Program-made: the position numbers and the translations under genes
Source: Caldilineaceae bacterium
GTDB taxonomy: Bacteria > Chloroflexota > Anaerolineae > Caldilineales > Caldilineaceae
Direction: 5' to 3'
Length of the DNA stretch: 52,350 nt
Assembly: GCA_023384455.1 (NCBI GenBank)
Contig: JAHDWH010000007.1
Span: 5,535 to 57,884, forward strand
In this document: one piece after another, positions 44,680 through 52,350 of the stretch
How positions within the stretch are numbered: position 1 is the first letter of the stretch
How the letters are laid out: each line of letters opens with the position of its first letter
The notes under the pieces: generated by a model
What the model was told of the DNA's origin: nothing
Database searches by the model: none
What the model saw: the letters and a program-made list of their open reading frames with translations, nothing else

Positions 44680-45543
44680 TTATGGGATTACAGGTGTTAT
44701 CAAACAAATATCACCGATTTTTGCTTGTGTACCTATTGGAAAATACGCAACAACCCCCTGATTTGCATCCCACGGATAGGCGGGACCTCCTCGATAGAGA
44801 ATATTTCCTCCAATCTTAATGATATCCTGCATAGTAAGTTCTTTGCCCTCCTGATGTATCACTCCAGCTATAATAGAGTCTGGGGGTATGCGTATCGGAG
44901 TAGTGGTCGTATCGATAAATAAACCTTTCTGCACGGCTCTATCACATACAATCGAAACTTTTTGCCAAAAGTCAGCTCCGGAGGGCGGGCACTTGAAATC
45001 AATCCCTTCTCGTCCGCATGGAGAAAAATTCCTGAAGATATTTTCAATCTCGGTAAGTGTCATTTTTTCTACAGGCTTTTGCACGCTTGTGGAGAGACTC
45101 AATGGTGGGACGGATTGAATTGGGCTTGAAGTTGTCGTAAGCTGACGCACTTCGACTAGTAAGTTTTGACCTTCCGGTTTTAATTGGAGTATTTCGTAAC
45201 CCGGAGAGAAATGGACCTCCGCAATCTTCCCAGGGCCACTTAAAGGGTAAATCGTGTCTTGGCCGTCTTGCCGTACAGTAAGAGTATTCTTTACATTGAA
45301 ATACTCAGATGGATTTGTGTAAAGTCCTACTGAAAATATGCCAATCGGTGTGACCACCGAGGAAGTTGTCGACACGCTGATGACTCCTTTGGTATCAACC
45401 GAAACTTTTACAGGAATCAAAGGCGGCTGATATCCGAGTGTGACACCGCTATTATCTGCAACTGGACTTGAACAAGCGGCTAACAGGATAGACAACAACG
45501 AAAAAGCCAAGAACGATCTGAACGTGTACATTTTCGCTGCCAT
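44680..45543 (-). CDS. Lipoprotein of unknown function in an AT-rich island
   Basis: 287 aa. A type II signal peptide with lipobox LLAAC (Cys24) predicts a lipid-anchored extracytoplasmic protein. No family recognised: it has Ser/Thr-rich strands (SVSTTSSVVTP), a stretch with two close cysteines (CGREGIDFKC) and a C-terminal GVVAYFPIGTQAKIGD. Base composition is clearly lower in GC (by eye about 43%) than the neighbours. It is bounded by the GH95 gene on one side and the GH95 orphan tail on the other, so it seems to have been gained there. Strong GGAGG site before the ATG. Confidence 0.82.
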   Translation of the reverse strand: MAAKMYTFRSFLAFSLLSILLAACSSPVADNSGVTLGYQPPLIPVKVSVDTKGVISVSTTSSVVTPIGIFSVGLYTNPSEYFNVKNTLTVRQDGQDTIYPLSGPGKIAEVHFSPGYEILQLKPEGQNLLVEVRQLTTTSSPIQSVPPLSLSTSVQKPVEKMTLTEIENIFRNFSPCGREGIDFKCPPSGADFWQKVSIVCDRAVQKGLFIDTTTTPIRIPPDSIIAGVIHQEGKELTMQDIIKIGGNILYRGGPAYPWDANQGVVAYFPIGTQAKIGDICLITPVIP

Positions 45544-45605
45544 ATTGTGCCTCCAACTTCTAACGTAGATTTTGCCTCAAAACACGAAACCAATCTATCG
45601 ATCGC

Positions 45606-47999
45606 TCAATCTGAAAGCGTATAGCTCGCCCCGGATCGGATGTTGAACACAGCAATACCTTCTGCATCTGTCGAAGCAATGACAATCCCCTCGCTGCGAG
45701 TTGAAATATTAGCCCCCACCCGCACCCGGCAGACCCCTTCCCGCGCCGCCCGGATGACTGCTTCGTGTAGTCTCCCCTCCCGCCACGCAATATCTACCGT
45801 ATACCCACCCCGGGCCCGCAGACCCGTCACCGCCCCGTTCGGCCAGTCCGACGGCAGCGCGGGGAGCAGGTGCAGCTCCCCATTGTGGCTTTGCAGCAGC
45901 ATCTCCGCAATCCCCGCGGTGACGCCGAAGTTGCCGTCGATCTGAAAGGGGGGATGGGCGTCAAAGAGATTGGGGTAGACCCCGCCACCGACTGCGCTTG
46001 TCTTCGCCCCCGGTGTCACCGGGCGTAGCAGCAGCCGGATCATCCGATAGGCGTGATCCCCGTCCTCAAAGCGTGCCCAGAAAAGCGTCTTCCAGCCAAT
46101 CGACCAGCCCGTGGCCTCGTCCCCCCGCAACTCCAACGAGCGCATAGCCGCCCGCCACAGTTCCGGTGTCCCCCGCCGCGAAATCTGCCGCCCCGGATGC
46201 AGCCCGTAGAGATGGGAGACGTGGCGGTGATGGTCCTCCGGGTCGTCCCAATCCTCGCTCCACTCCTGCAACTGGCCCAGGCGACCGATGCGATAGGGCA
46301 GCAGCCGGGATTGAGCGTCGGCGATCTCCGCCTGCAATTCGTCGTCTACCCCCAGCACTTCTCCGGCTTCCAGGCAGTTGGCGAAGAGGTCTCGGATCAT
46401 CGCCATATCCCCGGTGGGGCTGATGCTTACCGCCGCGGTCTGTCCATCTGCCGTCGTAAAAGTATTCTCCGGTGACGTGCCCGGCGCGGTGACCAGAAGA
46501 CCGTCTGGTCCCTCCACCAGCCAGTCCAGGCAGAAACGGGCGGCCTCCCGCATCACCGGAAAAGCAATTTCGTGTAGCCATCGTAAATCCCTACCAAAGG
46601 CAAAATGCTCCCACAGGTGCTGGCTCAACCACGCGCCACCCAGCGGCCACATAGCCCACTGGGGATTGCCCCCGCCGTAGTTGCCCACCGGCGCGGCGTG
46701 CCGCCACAGATCCCCGTTGTGATGGGTGGTCCAGCCCCGGCAGCCGTAATTGGCCGCCGCAACCGCCGCCCCGGTCACGCTGCTCTCCGCCACATAGCCC
46801 AGCAGGGGGGCGTGGCACTCGGCCAGATTCGTCACCTCCGCCGGCCAGTAGTTCATCTCCACATTGATATTCAGCGTATAGTTGCTGCTCCACGGCGGCT
46901 GCATATGGGGGTTCCAGATGCCCTGCAAATTGGCCGGCTGTGTGCCGGGCCGGGAGCTGGCGATGAGCAGATAGCGCCCGTACTGAAAGAGGAGTTCAAT
47001 GAGTTGGGGGTCGTCCTGTTCGCCAAAACGGGCGACTCGCTGCTCGGTGGATTGATTCATTGCGTCCGTCGTGCCCAAATCCAGCGATACCCGGCGGAAA
47101 AGTGCCTGGTGATCGGCGATATGCCGGGCGCGCAATTCCTCATACGGGCGGGCGAGGGCGGCTGCCAGCACAGGCAAAATGCGGCTGGACGGGTCTACGC
47201 CTTCGTGTCCCGGATGTTTGTCGAAGCCGTTGAAGCTGGTAGCCGCGGCCAGAAAAAGGGTGACGCTCTGCGCGCCGCTCACCCGAATCTCCCCGTCTGG
47301 CGTTGACTCCACGCGGCCACCCACAGCCGTCAGGCGCAAATGAGCCTCGGCCCGCATCCCCTCGCCATAGCGAACCGGATCGGCCCCGCTGTGATAGGGC
47401 GGGTCCACATGTACGGGCACATCGCAGCGCATCACCAGCCCGCCATCCTCCGCGGCCACCGTATGCCGCAGTGGACTATCCAACCCCACCACAAAATTGA
47501 GGGCACCTGCCCGGTCCGCGGTCAGCCGCACCACCAGCACCTGATCCGGAAAGCTCACAAAAGCCTCCCGTCGGTGGGCCGTCGCCTCTTTCGTGTAGTC
47601 AACAAAAGCAACCGCGCTATCCAAATCTAACTCACGCCTATACCTCACCACTCTCTGGGATTCGCCATCCGTCGTCTCCCCAAACCGCAGCCGCAAATCC
47701 CCCAGCGGCAGATATGACTGGCTATACGGCCCCTGCATCTCTTTGCACAGTTCGTTGGCTGCCGCGTACTCCCCGGCAAAGAGCAGGCGGCGCACCTCTG
47801 GCAGCACATCCTTTGCGCCAGGATTTGTCGTATCCTTTGGCAAGCCAGACCAGAGGGTATCCTCATTCAGCGCGATGCGTTCCTCATCCACTCCGCCAAA
47901 GATCATCGCACCCAACCGGCCATTGCCGATGGGCAACGCTTCTTCCCACGCGCCAGCAGGGGAGGGGTAGCGGAGGCTGAGAGGGTGGGGATTAGTCAT
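45606..47999 (-). CDS. GH95 alpha-L-fucosidase
   Basis: 797 aa. N-terminal GH95 beta-domain ([28 protein letters not shown]), then the (alpha/alpha)6 barrel with NINVEMNYW (Asn377 and Asn379), SPENTF (Glu511, proposed acid) and PFQIDGNFG (Asp688, proposed base), equivalent to the catalytic set of the Bifidobacterium AfcA enzyme by motif and spacing. It removes terminal alpha-1,2-linked L-fucose or related L-galactose. No signal peptide, so it is probably cytoplasmic. The ATG at 47999 has GGAG nine bases upstream; upstream codons to 48107 are repeat DNA. The last 36 codons (after GVCRVRVGA) are AT-richer than the rest and continue into the AT-rich island. Confidence 0.93.
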   Translation of the reverse strand: MTNPHPLSLRYPSPAGAWEEALPIGNGRLGAMIFGGVDEERIALNEDTLWSGLPKDTTNPGAKDVLPEVRRLLFAGEYAAANELCKEMQGPYSQSYLPLGDLRLRFGETTDGESQRVVRYRRELDLDSAVAFVDYTKEATAHRREAFVSFPDQVLVVRLTADRAGALNFVVGLDSPLRHTVAAEDGGLVMRCDVPVHVDPPYHSGADPVRYGEGMRAEAHLRLTAVGGRVESTPDGEIRVSGAQSVTLFLAAATSFNGFDKHPGHEGVDPSSRILPVLAAALARPYEELRARHIADHQALFRRVSLDLGTTDAMNQSTEQRVARFGEQDDPQLIELLFQYGRYLLIASSRPGTQPANLQGIWNPHMQPPWSSNYTLNINVEMNYWPAEVTNLAECHAPLLGYVAESSVTGAAVAAANYGCRGWTTHHNGDLWRHAAPVGNYGGGNPQWAMWPLGGAWLSQHLWEHFAFGRDLRWLHEIAFPVMREAARFCLDWLVEGPDGLLVTAPGTSPENTFTTADGQTAAVSISPTGDMAMIRDLFANCLEAGEVLGVDDELQAEIADAQSRLLPYRIGRLGQLQEWSEDWDDPEDHHRHVSHLYGLHPGRQISRRGTPELWRAAMRSLELRGDEATGWSIGWKTLFWARFEDGDHAYRMIRLLLRPVTPGAKTSAVGGGVYPNLFDAHPPFQIDGNFGVTAGIAEMLLQSHNGELHLLPALPSDWPNGAVTGLRARGGYTVDIAWREGRLHEAVIRAAREGVCRVRVGANISTRSEGIVIASTDAEGIAVFNIRSGASYTLSD

Positions 48000-48074
48000 T
48001 GGGGGGGCTCCGTGGGCAAGATTAATATTCCGTAGTTGTGTTTGCTGTTCTCTGCGTCTCTGCGGGAGACTTTT

Positions 48075-48193
48075 GTGGCTTCGCCACCTTATTCCGTACC
48101 AGCGCAATATCTAACGCGGATGCGTTAGTTGCGGGTCGTGCCCTGCGGCGCTCACTGGTTCCGATCTGCACCACCTGTGGCTTCGCCGCCTTA
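48075..48193. repeat. Hairpin and GCGTTAGTTG-type repeat cluster
   Basis: GTGGCTTCGCCAC (48075-48087), TAACGCGGATGCGTTA (48112-48127, inverted), GTTGCGGGTCGTGCCCTGCG (related to 35375-35395) and GTGGCTTCGCCGC (48177-48189), which ends at the stop codon of the alcohol dehydrogenase gene. Confidence 0.7.
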
Positions 48194-49213
48194 TGGTTTT
48201 AGTAGCACCTTCGACACATTTCCTGGTGCATCGATCAGCCGGTCGAACCACGCGCCGCCGTCGCCCAACGGCGCTTCCACAATCCAGGGGTCCAGCCCCA
48301 TCTCGCCCCGGGCCAGCACACCCAATGCCTGGGCAAAATTGGCCGGACTATAGGCAAAGCTGCCTTTGACGACGATCTCCCGGCGGATAATATCGGCGGC
48401 GGGCATTTCGCTCACCTCTTCGTGTAGCCCACTGAGGATGACAGTCCCGGTCGGCTGCACCGCGGCCACACATTGACGCCGTGTCACAGCCGAACCCACC
48501 GCATCCACGGCCAGTGCTGCGCCGTCACCCGTGGCCGCTTTTACCGCCTGCACCACATCAGTCTGGCGAGGGGCCAGGGGAATACCGCCCAACGCCGCAC
48601 CCATCGCCAGCCGTTCGCCGTCCAGATCGGCGATAAAGACCTGCTGCGCCCCCTTTAGCCGGAGCGACTGCAAGGCCAGCAGACCGATTGGCCCTGCGCC
48701 GATAATCAGACAGACCTGCCCCGCCACATCTCCGGCCAGTTCGCCGATGCGCAGCCCACAGGCGGTCGGTTCGGTCAGGCTGCCCGTGCGCAGGGACATA
48801 CCCGCGGGCAGGCGGGAAACTGTTTTTGCGGGGACTGCCACATATTCTGCGTAGGCACCGGGGCGGTGGGCGCCCACCAGCCGCCGGCTGGGGCAGAGAT
48901 GATCCAGTCCCCGTCTTTGCCATACGCTGTCAGCCGTACAGTAGAGCGGGTTGACTGTCACCCACGCGCCTCTTTTCAGGGCTGGGTTCGCGCCTTCCGC
49001 CTCTGCGCCCATCTCTGTAATCTCGCCAGAAAATTCGTGGCCCATCACCAGCGGAGGAACCCGTAACGCATTGTGGCCCAAATAGCCGCTCAGTTCGGAC
49101 CCGCAGATGCCGCCGTAGGCCACCCGAATCAGCACTTCGTCCGGAGCGACGGCAGGCATAGGCGTCTCGCGCAGAATCATCGAGCGGGGCGCTTCCCAAA
49201 CCAGTGACTTCAT
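48191..49213 (-). CDS. Zinc-binding medium-chain alcohol dehydrogenase lacking the structural zinc
   Basis: 340 aa MDR enzyme. The catalytic zinc site is Cys37 (GGICGSE) with His59-Glu60 (GHEFSG); the Rossmann loop is GAGPIGLLAL. The structural zinc loop, normally four cysteines, has only Cys92 and an offset Cys107, with Asp95 and Trp98 in the other places, so that zinc is probably absent. Relatives act on sugars, polyols or threonine with NAD(P). It may be a sugar dehydrogenase linked to the upstream-lying fucosidase gene; the substrate is not proven. AAGGAG lies eight bases before the ATG. Confidence 0.87.
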   Translation of the reverse strand: MKSLVWEAPRSMILRETPMPAVAPDEVLIRVAYGGICGSELSGYLGHNALRVPPLVMGHEFSGEITEMGAEAEGANPALKRGAWVTVNPLYCTADSVWQRRGLDHLCPSRRLVGAHRPGAYAEYVAVPAKTVSRLPAGMSLRTGSLTEPTACGLRIGELAGDVAGQVCLIIGAGPIGLLALQSLRLKGAQQVFIADLDGERLAMGAALGGIPLAPRQTDVVQAVKAATGDGAALAVDAVGSAVTRRQCVAAVQPTGTVILSGLHEEVSEMPAADIIRREIVVKGSFAYSPANFAQALGVLARGEMGLDPWIVEAPLGDGGAWFDRLIDAPGNVSKVLLKP

Positions 49214-49349
49214 CGGTTAACTCCTTGTGTGGCGATACGAGAGCGTGGAAAGTGGGGACGATAGGTCTTGCTCTCCCTATTGTAGACGGGAGTGGGAAGA
49301 AGGGCAATCCCGGTGGTAACCGTTCAGCCTGTCAAAAGCGAACGCAGTG

Positions 49350-49405
49350 GAAACGTGAAGACGTGAGATCACCTGGCGGCACTTCACGTTTCACGTTTCA
49401 CACCT
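49350..49405. repeat. Partial composite repeat with long inverted arms
   Basis: AAACGTGAAGACGTGA is paired with TCACGTTTCACGTTT around a GATCACCTGGCGGCACT loop. It overlaps the last codons of the HAD gene (stop at 49398), so it may work as a 3'-end hairpin. Confidence 0.65.
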
Positions 49406-50111
49406 CTGCCGTCCGCAACTGTTCTGCCAGGTCGATGAAATCTTTTGCCATCCAATCGAACGTCTCCTCCGGCCAGGGTTTGGGATTGTGCGGCCCGTAT
49501 TCGTTCGGGCGGTGGACGTAGGCTGTGGGCATTCCCACCGCGGCCGCGGCGTGGAGATCGCCCTCGTGCGCGGCCACCATCAACACCTGCGCCGGGGGCA
49601 GATCGAGCAGGCGGCAGGCGGTGAGATAGGCTTGCGGATCCGGTTTGTAGTGGTGGGCCAGCTCCGCCGAGAGAATGCAGTCCCAGGGCAGCCCGGCATT
49701 CTTTGCCATATTCGTCAGCAGCGAAACATTGCCGTTGGAGAGGGTGGCGATGACATAACGCTGCTTGAGCCGGGTCAACCCCTCCACCGCATCGGGCCAG
49801 GGGCGCAGCCGATGCCAGACCCGGTTCAGGTGGGCCAGCTTCTCCTCGTCCAGCCCGGTCAGGCCGAAGTCGGGCAGCAGGCTGTCCAGAATCATTCGGT
49901 GCAGATCGTCGATGCGGGTCCAGCCCAGTTCGCCGGAGCGCACCCGGGCCATGGCCGGTTGATAGCCCGCCCGCCAGACGTCGGCAAAGGCAGCCCAGTC
50001 CATATCGTTCTCCCAACCTTTGCCCTCGGCGATAATCGATCCCCGCCAGTCCACAACCGTGCCGAAGACGTCAAAGGTCAAGGCACGGATGGTAGACGTC
50101 AACTGTGCCAT
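49398..50111 (-). CDS. HAD-superfamily haloacid dehalogenase type II
   Basis: 237 aa, usual for L-2-haloacid dehalogenase-like proteins. Motif I FDVFGTVVD (nucleophile Asp14), the family's WR after it, LSNGN (motif II), HHYKPDPQAY (motif III Lys) and AAHEGDLHAA (motif IV) are in order. The canonical enzyme hydrolyses the carbon-halogen bond of 2-haloacids; many homologues are phosphatases, so the substrate is open. AAGGAAG precedes the ATG. It is divergent from the Uma2 gene with 62 bases between starts. Confidence 0.87.
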   Translation of the reverse strand: MAQLTSTIRALTFDVFGTVVDWRGSIIAEGKGWENDMDWAAFADVWRAGYQPAMARVRSGELGWTRIDDLHRMILDSLLPDFGLTGLDEEKLAHLNRVWHRLRPWPDAVEGLTRLKQRYVIATLSNGNVSLLTNMAKNAGLPWDCILSAELAHHYKPDPQAYLTACRLLDLPPAQVLMVAAHEGDLHAAAAVGMPTAYVHRPNEYGPHNPKPWPEETFDWMAKDFIDLAEQLRTAEV

Positions 50112-50173
50112 ATGCTATACTTCCTTTCAATCAAAGAGACCGAAGCGCCGGATTGCACTGCCTGGAGAACGAT

Positions 50174-50896
50174 ATGAGCATAGCACTGCTTGAAAGACAA
50201 AGCCCCAGCACAACCGCCCCCCTTAGCCAAAACGGTGTACAGCCTCTCCAACCAGGAGACCGGTTGACCCGCGCCGAGTTTGAGCGCCGCTACGCAGCCC
50301 ATCCTGAGATTGCCAAAGCCGAACTGATTGAAGGGATTGTCTATATGCCATCGCCAGTACGTCATACTCTGCATGGAACTCCCCAACTCCTGTTGGCTGG
50401 ATGGGCTGCTGTCTATCTTGCCTCCACGCCTGGCGTCGATGGTGGCGATAATTCGACTCTGCGCCTGGATTTGGAAAACGAGCCTCAGCCCGATGTCTTG
50501 CTGCGCCTTTCTCCCAAACTGGGCGGACGCTCCTTTGTTGCCCAAGACGGCTATTTGGAGGGCGTGCCTGAGTTGATTGTAGAGATTTCTGCCAGCACGG
50601 CCAGCTACGATATGAACCAGAAGCGTCACGTATACGCCCGCAATGGCGTGCCGGAATATATCGTCTATCTGAGCTATGACCGGCGTGTAGTCTGGTATGT
50701 GTTGGGCGACGAAGGCTATACAGAACTCCCGGCGGGCGAAGACGGCATTCTGCGCAGTTCCATCTTTTCCGGTCTGTGGCTCGATCCCCAGGCGCTGCTC
50801 AACAACGATATGGCCCGGGTGCTGGCCGTCCTGCAAGAGGGGCTGGCTTCACCCGAACATCAAACGTTTGTCGAGCGCCTGGCTCAGTCTGCCTGA
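50174..50896 (+). CDS. Uma2 family (DUF820) restriction-endonuclease-like protein
   Basis: 240 aa. Core of the PD-(D/E)XK fold: EPQPDVLLRL (Asp), ELIVEISASTASYDMNQKRHVYARNGVPEY (Glu, then Lys/Arg), the Uma2 signature. RAEFERRYAAHPEIAKAELIEGIVYMPSP is the typical N-terminal part. Uma2 proteins are abundant in Cyanobacteria and Chloroflexota and lack an agreed function; nuclease activity is assumed from the fold. GGAGAA lies before the ATG at 50174; the earlier in-frame codons overlap the HAD start and lack a ribosome site. Confidence 0.88.
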   Translation: MSIALLERQSPSTTAPLSQNGVQPLQPGDRLTRAEFERRYAAHPEIAKAELIEGIVYMPSPVRHTLHGTPQLLLAGWAAVYLASTPGVDGGDNSTLRLDLENEPQPDVLLRLSPKLGGRSFVAQDGYLEGVPELIVEISASTASYDMNQKRHVYARNGVPEYIVYLSYDRRVVWYVLGDEGYTELPAGEDGILRSSIFSGLWLDPQALLNNDMARVLAVLQEGLASPEHQTFVERLAQSA

Positions 50897-50945
50897 TCCT
50901 GCAACAGCGAGGCGTAAAAGCGTTAGTTGGTCGGCCAACCAACTG

Positions 50946-51030
50946 AGACGTGAAACGTGAGGTGTCGTCACAGACCCTCACGTCTCACGTCTTCACGTTT
51001 CTGTACGCAAATCGTGGCTCTGCCACCTCA
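50946..51030 (+). repeat. About 85-bp composite palindromic repeat, copy 3
   Basis: Same orientation as the copy at 27041 with about ten differences. The inverted half (GTGAAACGTGAGG ... CCTCACGTCTCAC), TCTTCACGTTTC, CGCAAATC and the GTGGC-TCT-GCCAC hairpin (51014-51026) are all kept. An AGTTGGTCGGCCAACCAACT near-palindrome (50924-50943) lies directly before it. Confidence 0.82.
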
Positions 51031-51050
51031 TGTCTTTCCGCCGGGCTGTA

Positions 51051-52136
51051 CTAGCCCACAATCCGCCCGATCTGCTCTGCCACCTGCGCCGCTTCATCCA
51101 CTCTCAGCGCCCCCATCACATAGTCGCAGCGCCATTCCCCGCCCCCAGCCAGCTCTTTGACGTACCCCTTCGCCTTCTCGGCTGTGTAGCCCTCCGGCTC
51201 GGCAGTGGCGGGCAGATTGATGCCCGCCGCGTCCTGGTCCGGTGTGCGGCAGATCCAGCGCACGCCCACGGGTAGCTGCTCCGGGCGGTGGCGGATGTAG
51301 TCCGCGCTGCCGTCCGGGTGGAGTTGGAGTGTATGCGCCCAGCCCTCCCCGTCGGCCAGATAGTCAATGCCAAAGACGATCTCCGGGTCGAAGGCGAGAC
51401 CGGGGGTCAGTTGGTGATGCAGCGCGGGATTCTCGCCCAGTGCGTTGAGGAAATCCATATAGACGGGGTTGGGCTTTACGTGGCTGGGGATGCTGCGCCG
51501 CACCCGTACAGTTTGCGGTGACACCTCCGCGCTGTAGAGCAGGCGGCTGTTGTCCACCGGGCGGAAGTTGGCGTGGGCCAGATACATATATTCCATCGGC
51601 GTCTGTTTCAGGTTGCGGCAGACCAGGCTGACGTGGATGAGGGAGGAATCGGCATAAAGCTTGACCAGCGGCTCGGCTGTGTAGTTGTAGCTAAAGGCGA
51701 CCGTATGCCGGTAGCGCCCGCCCAGGCCGATGTACGGACCATTCTCATCCTCCCCCAGCACAAGCCAGGCGGTCTGATAGGCGGCGTTGGGCAGTTCGCC
51801 GTGGAGCGGATGGCTGTCGCTGGCCGTGGGCACACCCATCGCCGTAAAGCCGCAGTGGATCAGAAAACCGCCGTAGGTTTTCAGGTAATCGGTGGTAGCC
51901 TGGGGTTCGTCGAACATCGAGCGCATTGTCAGGTTGCGCCCGCCAAAATGGGCCGACCAGATTTGCTGGCCCTGGAAAGGGAGTGTTACCAATTCGCCCA
52001 GGCTGTTGCCCAGGCGCAGGGCGGCCACACCGCTTGCATAGCGAAAGACCGAGGCCGTAAACGGGCCGCTCTCTACCAGCACGCGCTCGTTGGCAGCAAA
52101 AAACTCCGGTCGCAGATGGATTGTACTTTCAGCCAT
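51051..52136 (-). CDS. DUF4432 aldose 1-epimerase-like protein
   Basis: 361 aa. The galactose-mutarotase-like beta-sandwich of DUF4432: LPFQGQQIWSAHFGGRNLTM, YGGFLIHCGFTAMG, HPLHGELPNAAYQ (with the conserved His before GE) and MEYMYLAHANFRPVDN. Related proteins interconvert anomers or act on unusual aldoses. No signal peptide. GCGGAG six bases before the ATG sets the start. Within reach of the fucosidase and dehydrogenase genes, it could mutarotate the freed sugar; this is inference. Its stop lies 25 bases from the composite repeat at 50946-51030. Confidence 0.83.
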   Translation of the reverse strand: MAESTIHLRPEFFAANERVLVESGPFTASVFRYASGVAALRLGNSLGELVTLPFQGQQIWSAHFGGRNLTMRSMFDEPQATTDYLKTYGGFLIHCGFTAMGVPTASDSHPLHGELPNAAYQTAWLVLGEDENGPYIGLGGRYRHTVAFSYNYTAEPLVKLYADSSLIHVSLVCRNLKQTPMEYMYLAHANFRPVDNSRLLYSAEVSPQTVRVRRSIPSHVKPNPVYMDFLNALGENPALHHQLTPGLAFDPEIVFGIDYLADGEGWAHTLQLHPDGSADYIRHRPEQLPVGVRWICRTPDQDAAGINLPATAEPEGYTAEKAKGYVKELAGGGEWRCDYVMGALRVDEAAQVAEQIGRIVG

Positions 52137-52207
52137 TGGGTACTCCGCAGGAGGGGGAAGAATAACAGTCTTTCGATCCTACCAGCATTTGCCACTTTGC
52201 GCCAATG

Positions 52208-52245
52208 AAAAACGGGGGCGGTACACATTCACCGCCCCCGTTTTT
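52208..52245. terminator. Bidirectional rho-independent terminator
   Basis: A perfect 15-bp stem (AAAAACGGGGGCGGT / ACCGCCCCCGTTTTT) with an 8-base loop; T-runs serve both strands. It lies upstream of the DUF4432 gene, so it must end a transcript arriving from beyond the right edge on the minus strand, or shield against read-through. Confidence 0.88.
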
Positions 52246-52255
52246 ACTTACTGCC

Positions 52256-52280
52256 TATTGCGTATTGCGTATTGCGTATT
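52256..52280. repeat. TATTGCG tandem repeat
   Basis: Three perfect heptamers plus a partial one. Related CGTATTGCG-type units lie at 11524-11540 and 11873-11899. Confidence 0.8.
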
Positions 52281-52302
52281 TGTAACTGTACGGCCATCAG
52301 AT

Positions 52303-52349
52303 CAGTGAGCGCCGGTTGAGTAGCCGAGTCTTCGAGGCGTATCGAAACC
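52303..52349 (+). repeat. 47-bp dispersed repeat, copy 2
   Basis: One-base difference from 11546-11592, same orientation, at the right edge of the window. Confidence 0.85.
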
Positions 52350-52350
52350 A

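Noticed and set aside
44449-44922. 157-codon plus-strand frame
   Set aside because: It crosses ATCCGTG repeats, the orphan GH95 tail and the lipoprotein gene in antisense; no homology.

Overview
The window reads as a piece of a GC-rich (by eye about 60%) bacterial chromosome. Gene content fits an environmental Chloroflexota, Anaerolineae/Caldilineae-like: very large secreted Ig/CnaB proteins, Uma2, DUF433/DUF5615, YaeQ, many lone GNATs, a WS/DGAT acyltransferase, and gene borders packed with short dispersed repeats. The phylum is inferred from content only. No rRNA, tRNA, CRISPR array, transposase, integrase or phage gene was seen.

Layout. (1) 1-23346, minus strand: two giant secreted proteins in a row. 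The upstream one (11899-23346, 3815 aa) has a signal peptide, Ig-like modules, an unassigned cysteine-containing block and an embedded alpha/beta-hydrolase with a readable Ser-Asp-His set. The downstream one (from about 11.5 kb to beyond the left edge, at least 3830 codons) is a rod of about 13 CnaB-like and 10 Ig-like modules, then a parallel-beta-helix-like region at the edge. They are separated by about 400 bp of dispersed repeats that have displaced the second gene's start codon. (2) 23.5-33.3 kb: small enzymes: sugar isomerase, sialidase-like Asp-box protein, four GNAT domains in three genes, a terpenoid-cyclase-fold protein, metallo-beta-lactamase, ThuA, NUDIX, WS/DGAT and a DUF433/DUF5615 toxin-antitoxin pair. 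(3) 33.4-44.3 kb, all minus strand: formate-tetrahydrofolate ligase, fluoride channel plus ArnT-like membrane glycosyltransferase, HpcH/HpaI aldolase, an unusual phosphofructokinase, YaeQ, an enolase-superfamily dehydratase, a second sugar isomerase, a nucleotidyltransferase pair and an aldo/keto reductase. (4) 44.5-52.1 kb: a GH95 alpha-L-fucosidase with a detached duplicate of its own 3' end about 1.1 kb away, on the far side of an AT-rich lipoprotein gene; then a zinc alcohol dehydrogenase, HAD dehalogenase, Uma2 nuclease and DUF4432 mutarotase-like protein.

How they may work together. GH95, DUF4432 mutarotase, dehydrogenases (MDR and AKR), acid-sugar dehydratase and class II aldolase together could make an oxidative L-fucose/deoxysugar route. 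A lactonase and a transporter are not visible. The giant proteins are probably surface or matrix components, one with its own hydrolase.

Two signals go beyond ordinary annotation. The first is the GH95-tail/AT-rich-island junction. The second is a family of composite hairpin repeats of about 85 bp that sit next to stop codons and create false N-terminal extensions in several genes.
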